Below, piece by piece: positions 17,168 to 25,466 of a DNA stretch of 64,000 nucleotides. Source of the stretch: Actinomycetes bacterium (lineage in GTDB: Bacteria; Bacillota; Sulfobacillia; Sulfobacillales; JAIMBI01); the NCBI GenBank assembly GCA_023565505.1, contig JAIMBI010000013.1, positions 18,440-82,439 of the forward strand, written 5' to 3'. How positions within the stretch are numbered: the stretch's first letter is position 1; the number at the start of each line of letters is the position of its first letter. The position numbers and the translations under genes are program-made. Below the pieces are notes generated by a model that worked only from the letters and a program-made list of their open reading frames with translations, was not told the DNA's origin and ran no database searches.

Positions 17168-17977
17168 CTACCGTCCGCGCCAGACGGGCGCCGTCTTGGT
17201 CTGACGCGCGAGGACGGCCTGGTGGAAATCTTCGCTCCCGTACACGCGGCGGATGACGTCGTCGAACGGCACGGCCCGCGCGGCCGCGGCCGCCGCCTCC
17301 TCGAGACGCAGGAGCGCCGTCTTGGTCGCCCACAGTGTGAGCGGGGCGTTGCCGGCGATCTCCTGCGCAATCCCTTCGACCCGGGCCCAGAACTCGTCGT
17401 CCGGGAAGACGGCGGTGAGGAACCCTACGCGGAGGCCTTCGTCCGCGTCCATGAGGCGGCCCGTGTAGAGGAGTTCCTTGACCTTCATCTCCCCGAGCAG
17501 GCCGGCCAGGCGCCGGTAGTTGTTGAGGGATAGACAGTTGCCGAGCGTCTTGGCCACGGGCACGCCGAGCTTGGCCCGGGTGTTGGCGTAGCGCAGGTCG
17601 CACGCGGCCGCCAGGCCGAAGCCGCCCCCGACGGCGTACCCCTCGATGGCGGCGATGGTCGGCTTGGGCAGACGCACGAGGCGTCCCACGATGGCGTCGA
17701 TGCGCTCCTCGTACCGGATGCCGTCTTCGCCCCCGAAGTCCCGGAACTGGTTGATGTCCGTGCCGGCCGCGAAGGCGCGCCCCCCGGCGCCGCGGAGCAC
17801 GACGACCCGCGCCGTGTCGTCGTCCGCCAGGGCCGCGAGGTGCGCGTCCAGCTGGTCGTACATGGTCCAGGTCAGGGCGTTGTGGGCCTGTGGGCGGGAG
17901 AGGGTGAGGACGGCGACAGGACCCGTACGGGTCAACTCGACGGACCCGGCCGTCGGATCCGCGGCTTCGGGGCTCAT
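17168..17977 (-). CDS. Enoyl-CoA hydratase/isomerase-family protein
   Basis: A 269-residue crotonase-fold protein starting at ATG 17977; the frame also allows GTG 17992. The first oxyanion-hole segment reads F-A-A-G-T-D-I-N-Q and the second A-V-G-G-G-F-G-L-A-A-A-C-D-L. In true hydratases the second segment has Glu after G-G-G-x, here Gly, and the second catalytic Glu of the P-E-x-x-L-G region is replaced by G-V-P-V-A-K. So the protein may not be a classic hydratase. It diverges from a class III CoA-transferase, suggesting a shared CoA-ester pathway. Confidence 0.85.
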   Translation of the reverse strand: MSPEAADPTAGSVELTRTGPVAVLTLSRPQAHNALTWTMYDQLDAHLAALADDDTARVVVLRGAGGRAFAAGTDINQFRDFGGEDGIRYEERIDAIVGRLVRLPKPTIAAIEGYAVGGGFGLAAACDLRYANTRAKLGVPVAKTLGNCLSLNNYRRLAGLLGEMKVKELLYTGRLMDADEGLRVGFLTAVFPDDEFWARVEGIAQEIAGNAPLTLWATKTALLRLEEAAAAAARAVPFDDVIRRVYGSEDFHQAVLARQTKTAPVWRGR

Positions 17978-17994
17978 GGCGTCACCCCACACGA

Positions 17995-18024
17995 TTTACT
18001 TGCCCCTTCCGCATACACCATAAT
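17995..18024 (+). promoter_or_regulatory. Promoter candidate for the CoA-transferase gene
   Basis: TTTACT (17995-18000), an 18-base spacer and CATAAT (18019-18024) in the 80-base divergent intergenic region. Transcription would start about 25 bases before the ATG. Divergent control with the hydratase gene from this one region is likely. Confidence 0.4.
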
Positions 18025-18057
18025 GGGAACGCAAGTCAACCGGCTCGGAGGCGGGGC

Positions 18058-19296
18058 ATGGCGGGACAAGCGTTGGAGGGCATCCGGGTCCTGGACCTCA
18101 CCCAGATCATGGCAGGGCCGTTCAGCACGCTGCTCCTGGCGGACCTGGGGGCGGAAGTGATCAAGGTCGAACGGCCTCAGGGCGGCGACGACGCCCGGCA
18201 CCAGGGGTTCCGGGTGGGGGACGACGACTCGCTGTCGTTCATCGCGATGAACCGGAACAAGCTGGGTCTGGCGGTCGACATCCGCCGGCCGGAGGGTCAG
18301 GCCATCATGCGGCGGCTCATCGCCACGGCGGACGTGCTGGTGGAGAACTTCCGGCCCGGCACCCTCGACCGGCTGGGACTCGGCTACGACGACGCCCGGC
18401 GCATCCGGCCGGACATCATCTACTGCTCCGTCTCCGGGTTCGGTCAGACCGGACCCTGGGCCGACCGGGGCGGGTTCGACCTCGTGGCGCAGGCCATGGG
18501 CGGCATCATCTCGGTCACCGGGACCCCGGAGCATCCGGCCAAGTCCGGCGTGCCCCTGAGCGACCTCAACGCGGGTCTGTTCGCAAGCCACGCCATCCTG
18601 GCGGCCCTGTTCCACCGGGCGCGGACGGGCGAGGGCCAGCGGCTCGACACCTCGCTGCTCGAGGGAGCCATCGCGTACACCTTCTGGGAATCGAACGAGT
18701 ACTGGGCGACGGGGGTGCCGCCCCAGGGGTTGGGGACGGCGCACCGGAACTCGGCCCCCTACCAGACCTTCCCCACCCGGGACGGATCGCTCGCCATCGG
18801 CGCCGCCAACCAGCGGAACTGGGAACGCCTGGCGCAGGCCATCGGCCGGGCGGAGCTGCTCGAGGATCCCCGGTTCGCCACCAACGCGGGACGCCTCCGG
18901 AACCGGTCGGCCCTGGCGGAGACCCTGGCCGAGACGTTCCGCACCCGGACGACCGCCGAGTGGATGGCGGTGCTCGAGGCGGCCGGGGTGCCGGCCGGCC
19001 CGGTGCTGAACATCCAGCAGATGTATGACCATCCCCAGGTGCGGGCCCGGCAGATGGAGTACGTCATCGAGCATCCCACGGCGGGGCCGGTGCATCAGAT
19101 CGGGCCGGCGGTGAAGTACTCGCGGACGCCGGCGCGCATTCGCCGGCCGGCGCCGCTGTTGGGCCAGCATACCTTCGCTATTCTCAAGGAACTCGGCTAC
19201 ACCGATGCGGAGTGCGCCGCGCTGGAGCAGGCCGGCGTGGTGCGCGACGCCCACTACGAAGGCCCGCCGCCGACCGAGGCGCGGCCCGTGGTTTGA
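18058..19296 (+). CDS. CaiB/BaiF (class III) CoA-transferase
   Basis: A 412-residue protein, the family length. It begins L-E-G-I-R-V-L-D-L-T-Q-I-M-A-G-P and carries the A-D-L-G-A-E-V-I-K-V-E-R-P strand and N-R-N-K-L-G. The catalytic Asp is probably in L-S-D-L-N-A-G, and R-L-D-T-S-L-L-E-G follows. Class III enzymes move CoA between carboxylic acids through an aspartyl-CoA anhydride. ATG 18058 follows GGAGGCGGGG. Neighbours (hydratase-like gene, NCS1 permease, acid or amino-acid ABC importer) suggest uptake and CoA-linked catabolism of an organic substrate not identified here. Confidence 0.9.
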   Translation: MAGQALEGIRVLDLTQIMAGPFSTLLLADLGAEVIKVERPQGGDDARHQGFRVGDDDSLSFIAMNRNKLGLAVDIRRPEGQAIMRRLIATADVLVENFRPGTLDRLGLGYDDARRIRPDIIYCSVSGFGQTGPWADRGGFDLVAQAMGGIISVTGTPEHPAKSGVPLSDLNAGLFASHAILAALFHRARTGEGQRLDTSLLEGAIAYTFWESNEYWATGVPPQGLGTAHRNSAPYQTFPTRDGSLAIGAANQRNWERLAQAIGRAELLEDPRFATNAGRLRNRSALAETLAETFRTRTTAEWMAVLEAAGVPAGPVLNIQQMYDHPQVRARQMEYVIEHPTAGPVHQIGPAVKYSRTPARIRRPAPLLGQHTFAILKELGYTDAECAALEQAGVVRDAHYEGPPPTEARPVV

Positions 19297-19321
19297 CCGT
19301 TTCCGAACGTCGCCGTAATAT
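19293..19321 (+). promoter_or_regulatory. Strong promoter for the NCS1 permease gene
   Basis: TTGACC (19293-19298), exactly 17 bases, then TAATAT (19316-19321). The -35 box overlaps the TGA stop of the CoA-transferase gene. The permease gene therefore has its own promoter with a leader of about 50 nt. Confidence 0.6.
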
Positions 19322-19378
19322 AGCCAGGGAAATGTTCGGCGCACGAGGCCTCGGCCCGGGCGCGGAAGGAGGACGCCG

Positions 19379-20746
19379 TTGGCCTTCGAATCGGCGGAGT
19401 ACCGGGACGAGGTCGTCAAGATCGAGCCCAAGGGCATCGAGCACGTGGCCGACGCCGAGCGGCACGGGCGCGTGTCGTCGGTGTTCAGCCTGTGGTTCGG
19501 CGCCAACGTGGAGCTGGCGACGCTCTCCACGGGCGTGGCGGCCGTGGCCCTGTTCGGCTTGAATTTTGCCCAGGCCGCGTGGGGTCTGGTCGTCGGCAAC
19601 ATCCTGGGGGCCGTCATCCTGGGGGCGCTGTCCACCTACGGGCCGCGCCTCGGGGTGCCGCAGTTGGTGCATTCGCGGAGCGCCTTCGGTTTCTACGGCA
19701 ACTTCGTGCCGGGCATCCTGAACGCCGTGGCCGGCGTGATGTGGTTCGCGGTCAACACGGTGCTCGGCGTGTTCGCCCTCATGCTCCTGACGGGGACAAG
19801 CTTCCTCGTCGGTCTCCTGGTCATGGCCGTGGTCCAGGTCCTGGTGGCCGTCTACGGCTACAACATGATCCACGCGTTCGAGCGGGTGTTCGCGGTCGTC
19901 CTGACGCTGGTGTTCGTCGGCGTCTCGGTGTTCGCCTTCGGCCACGCCCATTACGGGCTGCCTTTCAACCCCAAGGCGCCGGTCGCGTTCGGCGGCGTCT
20001 CGGGCGGGATCATCGAGGCGGTTGCCCTCGGCTGGTCGTATCTCTACGGATGGACGACCTATGCCTCCGACTACACGCGCTACCTGCCGCCGTCGACGCC
20101 GCCCCGCGCCGTGTTCTGGGCCGCGGCGACGTCGAACTTCATCGCGTGCGTGTGGCTGGAGCTCGTGGGGGTGGCCCTGGCCACCGTGTTCCCCCGGGCG
20201 GCCGCGGGCCCGAACCCGGTGAGCATCCTGACCGGCATCACCCCGCATTGGCTGGTGACGGTCGCGCTCCTTGCGGTGGCCATCGGCACGGTCACGGCCA
20301 ATGTGCTCAACATCTACTCCGGGTCCCTCTCGGCCCTGGTGGTCAACCTGCCGCTCAAGCGGTGGATGGCCGCCGTCCTCGTCGGCGTGCTGGGCGGCAT
20401 CCTGGCGTGGATCGGGCGGGCGCACTACTATCTGGAATTCGAGGACTTCCTGTTCGTCCTGGGATACTGGCTCGCGCCCTGGGCGGCCATCGTGCTGGTG
20501 GACTTCTTCCTCGTCCACCGCGGCCGCTACGTGACCGACCGGTTCTACGACCCCCGGCGCGCCGTCGGCCCGGGCCTGTGGGCCTGGGCGCTAGGCGTCG
20601 CCTGCGCGGTGCCGTTCTTCAACCAGTCCCTCTACGTGGGATGGGTGGCCTACCACTACCCGCAGATCGGCGACGTCTCCTACGCCGTCGCCACCGTCGT
20701 GGCCGGAGCGGTGTACTGGGCCGCGGGGCGGCGCCGGGCGGCCTAG
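19379..20746 (+). CDS. NCS1-family nucleobase/cation symporter
   Basis: A 455-residue permease with about 12 membrane segments. The N-terminus I-E-H-V-A-D-A-E-R-H-G, the L-W-F-G-A-N-V-E segment and the later W-T-T-Y-A-S-D-Y-T-R-Y loop are hallmarks of the cytosine/purine/thiamine/allantoin permeases (CodB/Fur type), which import nucleobases or related heterocycles with H+ or Na+. TTG 19379 is preceded by GGAAGGAGGAC. No nucleobase-metabolising enzyme lies alongside, so the substrate is open. Confidence 0.88.
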   Translation: MAFESAEYRDEVVKIEPKGIEHVADAERHGRVSSVFSLWFGANVELATLSTGVAAVALFGLNFAQAAWGLVVGNILGAVILGALSTYGPRLGVPQLVHSRSAFGFYGNFVPGILNAVAGVMWFAVNTVLGVFALMLLTGTSFLVGLLVMAVVQVLVAVYGYNMIHAFERVFAVVLTLVFVGVSVFAFGHAHYGLPFNPKAPVAFGGVSGGIIEAVALGWSYLYGWTTYASDYTRYLPPSTPPRAVFWAAATSNFIACVWLELVGVALATVFPRAAAGPNPVSILTGITPHWLVTVALLAVAIGTVTANVLNIYSGSLSALVVNLPLKRWMAAVLVGVLGGILAWIGRAHYYLEFEDFLFVLGYWLAPWAAIVLVDFFLVHRGRYVTDRFYDPRRAVGPGLWAWALGVACAVPFFNQSLYVGWVAYHYPQIGDVSYAVATVVAGAVYWAAGRRRAA

Positions 20747-20762
20747 CCGGTCGGGTCCCGTG

Positions 20763-20794
20763 CGGGGCCGTCCCGACTCGACGGGGCGGCCCCG
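20763..20794 (+). terminator. Hairpin after the NCS1 permease gene
   Basis: A 13-bp stem CGGGGCCGTCCCG / CGGGGCGGCCCCG (one G-U pair) with a 6-nt loop, followed by ATGTTTG. Position and stability fit an intrinsic terminator with a poor T-tract. Confidence 0.55.
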
Positions 20795-20878
20795 ATGTTT
20801 GAGAATGGAGGTGGTGCCGACTGCCCCCGCACGCGCCGCCAGCGCTCGTGCGGTCGACGGAGGAGAGACGACGCGCCG

Positions 20879-21337
20879 ATGGGGAACCTGACCGTGCGCC
20901 CCTACCGCCCGGCGACGGACTTCCGGGCCATCCTGGACTGCCAGTGCGACCTCTACGAGCTGAACTTCCCCCGGTTCGTCTGCACGCCCGACTTCGTGGC
21001 CGAGCAGGCCGGGCGTCTGCGCCAGGTCCAACGCCGCCCCTACGAACACCAGATCTTCGTGCTGGACGACGCGGGGACGCTCGCGGGGTTCGTCTGGGTC
21101 GCCATCCGCATGGACCTGCAGGGCGTGTTCGGCTCCGTTGACCAAGTCTACCTGAAGCCGGCCTACCGAGGGCAGGGGTACGGCGCGCTGTTGATGGAGG
21201 CGGTCCACCGGCACCTCAAGACCCTGGGCGTCGCCTACGTCCGCCTGTACGTCACGGAGAGCAACCGCGCGGCGGTCAACCTCTACCGGCGCCTCGGGTA
21301 CGAGACCATCCGGCTGGAGATGGAGCGGCCGCTCTAA
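20879..21337 (+). CDS. GNAT-family N-acetyltransferase
   Basis: A 152-residue acetyltransferase. The acetyl-CoA pyrophosphate loop is R-G-Q-G-Y-G-A (Q/R-x-x-G-x-G/A), preceded by the V-D-Q-V-Y-L-K-P-A-Y strand and followed by V-T-E-S-N-R-A-A-V-N-L-Y-R-R-L-G-Y. The acceptor is unknown. ATG 20879 is chosen for the conserved start of the fold; a GGAGGAG lies about 14 bases upstream. Its stop overlaps the end of the convergent murJ gene by four bases. Confidence 0.85.
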   Translation: MGNLTVRPYRPATDFRAILDCQCDLYELNFPRFVCTPDFVAEQAGRLRQVQRRPYEHQIFVLDDAGTLAGFVWVAIRMDLQGVFGSVDQVYLKPAYRGQGYGALLMEAVHRHLKTLGVAYVRLYVTESNRAAVNLYRRLGYETIRLEMERPL

Positions 21338-22914
21338 CGGGCGAGGGACGGGGCGCGGCGGCGGCGCAGGCGGTCGCGGATGAGGCGGAACTCCTCGATG
21401 TGCAACCGCCGCGCGGTCCAGGCGAACAGGGCGGCGCCGACCGCCACGACCACCGCCAAGGCCGCCAGGCGGGGGAGCGAGCTCGGGCCGTCGAGCCAGG
21501 GCGCCAACGTTCGATGGGCCAGCACCACCCCGCCGGCCATGACCCCGGCGGCGATGGCGGTCCGGACGGTCGTGCGGAGAATGCGCCAGCCTTCCATCCA
21601 CACCAGGGCCCGGTGGAGCAGGACGAGCAGGAGGGCCAGGTTGATCCAACCTGTGAGGGAGTAGGCCAGCGCCAGGCCGTCCTCGGCCATGGGACCCAGC
21701 AGCACCCAGTTCAGGACGAACCCCAGAACGAGCACGAAGACGCTCACCACGACCGGGGTGACGGTGTTTTTGAGGGCGTAGAAGCCCCTCACGAGCACCT
21801 CGACGGCGCCGTAGGCGACCGTCCCGATAGTGTAGAAGGCGAGCGCCCGCGCCGTCCGGTCGACGTCGGCGGCCGTGAAGCGGCCGTGGCGGAAGAGGAG
21901 CGCGATGAGGGGGTGACCCACCAGGAGCAGCCCGACCGCCGCCGGCAGCGTGAGGAACACCACCAGGCGGAGCCCCAGGGACAGGAGGCGGCGGAGCTGG
22001 ACGAAGTCGCGGCGCGCCGCCACCTCGGTGAGATTGGGGAGCAGGGCGATGGCGAGCGAGGAGGCGAGACTCACCGGCGTGAGCATGATGCGGCTCGCCA
22101 GCCGGAGTGCGTTGATGCTGCCGGCGGGCAGGAGCGAGGCCAGGAACGTCTGGTTGATGAGGAGGTTGAGCTGGACCAGGCCGACGCCCAGCATGACGGG
22201 CACCATGAGGCGCAGGATCCGGGTGAAGCCGGGATGGCGGAGATCCAGGACCCAGCGGTAGCGGAAGCCCAGGCGACGGACCCCGGCCCACTGGAACAGG
22301 AAGTTGACGAAGGCGCCGACCAGGACGCCCCAGGCGAAGGCGGCGATGCCGCCGCTGCGGCCGAAGAGCCCGCCCACGGCGATGATGGCCACGTTGTAGA
22401 ACAGCGGGCCGACGGCCGTGGCCCAGAAGCTTTTGCGGGCGTATTGATGGCCCACCAGGACGCCGTTGACGGCGTGGAACAGCACCGCGACCAGCATGAT
22501 GCGGGTCAGGGCGGCGGTATGCGCGACCGCGGCGGGGTTCTTGGCGAACCCGATGGCCACGACGCGCACGAGGAACGGGGCGAGCGCCACGCCCAGGAGG
22601 ACCAGGGGCGTCAGTCCCACCAACACCGCGTTGAGCGCCGTGTTGACGACCCGTTCGGCCTCGCCGGGGCGGTCCGTCACCAGGTAGTCCGAGACCACCG
22701 GGACGAAGGCCGAGCTGATGGCGCCGCCCACGAGGAGCAGGTAAAGCGTGTCGGGGATGACGTAGGCCGCGTTGTACTGGTCGACCACGGCCGTCTGGCC
22801 GTAGTAGGCGGCGATGAGCGAGTCGCGCACGAACCCGAGGAGCCGGGAGAGAATCGTCGCGCCGCTGACCAGACTGGCCGCGCGCATCAAGCCTCCGGTG
22901 CGGTCCGTCCCCAT
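21334..22914 (-). CDS. murJ: Lipid II flippase MurJ (MviN)
   Basis: A 526-residue MOP-superfamily membrane protein with about 14 hydrophobic segments. It begins A-S-L-V-S-G-A-T-I-L-S-R-L-L-G-F-V-R-D, the conserved MurJ N-terminus, and has the basic groove pattern (R-K-S-F near the middle) of lipid II flippases. MurJ moves the undecaprenyl-linked peptidoglycan precursor across the membrane. ATG 22914 has GGGAGG five bases upstream. It stands alone between gnat and htrA. Confidence 0.9.
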   Translation of the reverse strand: MGTDRTGGLMRAASLVSGATILSRLLGFVRDSLIAAYYGQTAVVDQYNAAYVIPDTLYLLLVGGAISSAFVPVVSDYLVTDRPGEAERVVNTALNAVLVGLTPLVLLGVALAPFLVRVVAIGFAKNPAAVAHTAALTRIMLVAVLFHAVNGVLVGHQYARKSFWATAVGPLFYNVAIIAVGGLFGRSGGIAAFAWGVLVGAFVNFLFQWAGVRRLGFRYRWVLDLRHPGFTRILRLMVPVMLGVGLVQLNLLINQTFLASLLPAGSINALRLASRIMLTPVSLASSLAIALLPNLTEVAARRDFVQLRRLLSLGLRLVVFLTLPAAVGLLLVGHPLIALLFRHGRFTAADVDRTARALAFYTIGTVAYGAVEVLVRGFYALKNTVTPVVVSVFVLVLGFVLNWVLLGPMAEDGLALAYSLTGWINLALLLVLLHRALVWMEGWRILRTTVRTAIAAGVMAGGVVLAHRTLAPWLDGPSSLPRLAALAVVVAVGAALFAWTARRLHIEEFRLIRDRLRRRRAPSLAR

Positions 22915-22988
22915 GCCCGCCTCCCTCGCCGGACTGTCCGACCGGCCCCATTATTCCACAACGGCCCGGCGGGGACGACCGACACAAG

Positions 22989-23021
22989 CCGGGCGGTCCG
23001 GCGAGGAGCCGGACCGCCCGG
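22989..23021 (-). terminator. Perfect 14-bp hairpin downstream of htrA
   Basis: CCGGGCGGTCCGGC, a 5-nt loop, then GCCGGACCGCCCGG, 20 bases after the htrA stop on the minus strand. It is followed by CTTGTGT rather than a T-run. Probably terminates the protease transcript before murJ. Confidence 0.55.
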
Positions 23022-23040
23022 GGCGGGACCGCGGGGCGCC

Positions 23041-24234
23041 CTACTGGGGCGGGGTGATGGGACCGTTGGGCTCCGTGCCCACCGTGACTGAGACGGTCAG
23101 GACTTTGCCGTTGCGGTTTACGGTCAGGGACACCACCTGGCCGGGGCGCGTGGCTTGGATCAGGCTTTGCAGTGCGGACGCGGACGTCACCGGCTTGCCG
23201 TTGACGGCGGTGATCACGTCGCCGGGCTGGATGCCGGCCTGGGCGGCCGGGCTGTTCGGCTCCACCGAGGTCACCACGACGCCCTGGCCGGTCGGGAGCT
23301 GATAGGCGTCGGCCAGGCCGGGCGTGTCCGTGACGATGAAGACGCCGAGCCACGGACGGATGACCCGGCCGTGGGCCATCAGCTGGGGCAGGATCTGGTC
23401 CACGGTGGAGGTCGGGATGGCGAACCCGATCCCCTGAGCCGGCTCCGACTGGGTGCCGGTGGCCACGGCGGTGTTGATCCCGATGACCTGGCCGGCCAGG
23501 TTGAGGAGCGGCCCGCCGCTGTTGCCGGGGTTGATGGCCGCGGACGTTTGCAACAGGTTGCGGTACTGGCGGTTGCCGATGGTGAGCGGCCGCCCCTTGG
23601 CCGAGATGACCCCCTCCGTCACGGTCAGGTTGAGTCCGTAGGGGTTGCCGATGGCGACCACCCAGGCTCCGACGGGCGTGGCGTTGCTGTTCCCCAGCGG
23701 CAGCACCGGCACCGGCTTGGGCGGATTGATCTTGAGCACGGCGAGGTCCGTCGCGTAGTCCGACCCCACGACCGTGGCCGGGAAGGGGTTCTTGTAGCCG
23801 GGGACGGTGACCTCGATCCGGATGGCCCGGTTGATGACGTGGTCGTTGGTCAGGATGTAGCCCTGGCTGTTGAAGAAGAACCCCGACCCGATGCCCGTCT
23901 CGTACTGCTGCTGGTTCGGGAACGGGAATCCGAACCCGAAGGGCGAATTGCCGAACAGGTTGAACAACGGCGTCGACCCGCTCGACGTCGGGATGGTGGC
24001 GGTGATCTGCACCACGGCGGGGCTGGCCCGCTGGGCCACCTGCGCGATCGTGTCCGGACCCAGGGGGAGGGTGGACGGCGTATTGGCCACCGTGGCATAC
24101 TGGGATACAGACGCGTTGTTCTTCGCGGAAGGCGCGGTGAGATGCAGGTATTCCCAAACGCCTCCCGTCCCCGCTCCGGCTCCGACGAGAAACGCCAGAA
24201 CAGCTGCGGTGGCTGTCTTCGTCAGACCTGGCAT
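23041..24234 (-). CDS. HtrA/DegP-like membrane-anchored serine protease
   Basis: A 397-residue protein. Residues 8-30 form a signal anchor; the protease domain carries His132 (T-N-D-H-V), Asp163 (A-T-D-L-A-V) and Ser239 (G-N-S-G-G-P), and a single PDZ domain covers about 300-390. It ends with a short Pro-rich tail. This is the HtrA/YyxA arrangement of Bacillota: an envelope protease for misfolded exported proteins. An Asn/Phe/Pro-rich insert (about residues 85-110) sits before the first protease strand. ATG 24234 follows GAGGAGG. An AT-rich promoter region precedes it. Confidence 0.92.
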   Translation of the reverse strand: MPGLTKTATAAVLAFLVGAGAGTGGVWEYLHLTAPSAKNNASVSQYATVANTPSTLPLGPDTIAQVAQRASPAVVQITATIPTSSGSTPLFNLFGNSPFGFGFPFPNQQQYETGIGSGFFFNSQGYILTNDHVINRAIRIEVTVPGYKNPFPATVVGSDYATDLAVLKINPPKPVPVLPLGNSNATPVGAWVVAIGNPYGLNLTVTEGVISAKGRPLTIGNRQYRNLLQTSAAINPGNSGGPLLNLAGQVIGINTAVATGTQSEPAQGIGFAIPTSTVDQILPQLMAHGRVIRPWLGVFIVTDTPGLADAYQLPTGQGVVVTSVEPNSPAAQAGIQPGDVITAVNGKPVTSASALQSLIQATRPGQVVSLTVNRNGKVLTVSVTVGTEPNGPITPPQ

Positions 24235-24380
24235 GTCAACCGCCTCCTCAAGCCGTCTGGCATTAACATTACCCGTAAGTTGTTGCAGAATCGTTAAGGC
24301 GAACGAAATGGTGGCCGGTGACCGATAGGCCTCGTCCGCGTCGCACGCTCCGCCGTCACCGGCGCATGAATCGACCCCAG

Positions 24381-24436
24381 GCGGGAAATGGAGTAGAATG
24401 GGAGTACGCTCTATCCCTGCCCTACTCCCTTCCCGC
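24381..24436. repeat. Long inverted repeat in the htrA-glpX divergent region
   Basis: Arms GCGGGAAATGGAGTAG (24381-24396) and CTACTCCCTTCCCGC (24422-24436) pair along nearly their whole length with one bulge, around a 25-base centre. It lies 44 bases upstream of glpX, so it could be an operator in the divergent region or an RNA hairpin in the glpX leader. Confidence 0.45.
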
Positions 24437-24479
24437 GTCGCCAACGCCCAACTGTTGACGGATAAGGGAAGTGGGAGCA

Positions 24480-25466
24480 GTGGACCGTGAACTGGCCCTG
24501 GAAATGGTGCGCGTGACCGAGGCGGCCGCCATCGCCGCCGGTCGCCTGATGGGCCGGGGCGACAAGAACGCCGCCGACCAGGCCGCGGTGGACGCCATGC
24601 GGCGTATGCTGCACACGGTGGCGATCCGCGGGACCGTCGTCATCGGCGAAGGTGAGATGGACGAAGCGCCGATGCTCTACATCGGCGAGGAAGTCGGCAA
24701 CGGTCAGGGCGATCCGGTGGACGTCGCCGTCGACCCGCTTGAAGGCACCAACCTCGTGGCCAAAGGGCTGCCCAACGCCATCGCCGTCATGGCCATCGCT
24801 CCGCGCGGGTGCCTCCTGCACGCGCCGGACATGTACATGGAGAAGCTGGTCACGGGGCCCGGCGGCCGCGGCGTGCTGGACCTGGAGGCCCCCATCGGCG
24901 AGAACCTCCGCCGGCTGGCCCAGGCCACGGGCCGCGACGTGAGCGAACTGACCGTGGTGGTGCTCGACCGGCCCCGGCACGCGGAGCTCATCGCCGACAT
25001 CCGCAAGGCCGGGGCGCGCATCAAGCTCATCTCCGACGGGGACGTGGCGCCGGCCGTGGCGGCCTGCCTGCCGGGGTCCGGGGTCGACATGCTGGCGGGG
25101 ATCGGCGGCGCACCCGAGGGCGTCCTGGCAGCTGCGGCCGTACGCTGCCTCGGGGGCGAGATGCTGGCCCGCCTCTATCCGGAAGACCCGCAGGAGGAGG
25201 AGCGGGCCCGGAGCATGGGCCTCGGCGACGTGCGGCGAATCCTGACGTTGGACGACCTCGTCCGCGGTGACGACGTGCTCTTCGTCGCCACGGGGATCAC
25301 CGACGGCGACTTCGTGCAGGGTGTCCGCTATCAGGGTGACTGGGTGACCACTGAATCCGTCGTCATGCGCTCGTTGACCGGAACCGTCCGGTTCGTGCGG
25401 GCCCAGCACCGTCTCGAGCGCAAGCTCCGGTACGGAAAACAACCATTGGCTGAGGAGGCTTTATGA
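24480..25466 (+). CDS. glpX: Class II fructose-1,6-bisphosphatase (GlpX)
   Basis: A 328-residue gluconeogenic phosphatase. The N-terminus R-E-L-A-L-E-M-V-R-V-T-E-A-A aligns with the family start, which favours GTG 24480 over the in-frame GTG 24471. Metal-binding motifs G-E-G-E-M-D-E-A-P-M-L and V-D-P-L-E-G-T-N are present, as is the P-E-G-V-L-A-A-A-A-V segment. It hydrolyses fructose 1,6-bisphosphate to fructose 6-phosphate. The gene overlaps rho as TTATGA, the linkage known from Bacillus. Confidence 0.92.
   Translation: MDRELALEMVRVTEAAAIAAGRLMGRGDKNAADQAAVDAMRRMLHTVAIRGTVVIGEGEMDEAPMLYIGEEVGNGQGDPVDVAVDPLEGTNLVAKGLPNAIAVMAIAPRGCLLHAPDMYMEKLVTGPGGRGVLDLEAPIGENLRRLAQATGRDVSELTVVVLDRPRHAELIADIRKAGARIKLISDGDVAPAVAACLPGSGVDMLAGIGGAPEGVLAAAAVRCLGGEMLARLYPEDPQEEERARSMGLGDVRRILTLDDLVRGDDVLFVATGITDGDFVQGVRYQGDWVTTESVVMRSLTGTVRFVRAQHRLERKLRYGKQPLAEEAL

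Noticed and set aside
20591..24157. A 1188-codon open frame on the minus strand
   Set aside because: It is a shadow of murJ and htrA in another frame; its product is Arg/Pro/Gly-rich nonsense, as expected in very GC-rich DNA.
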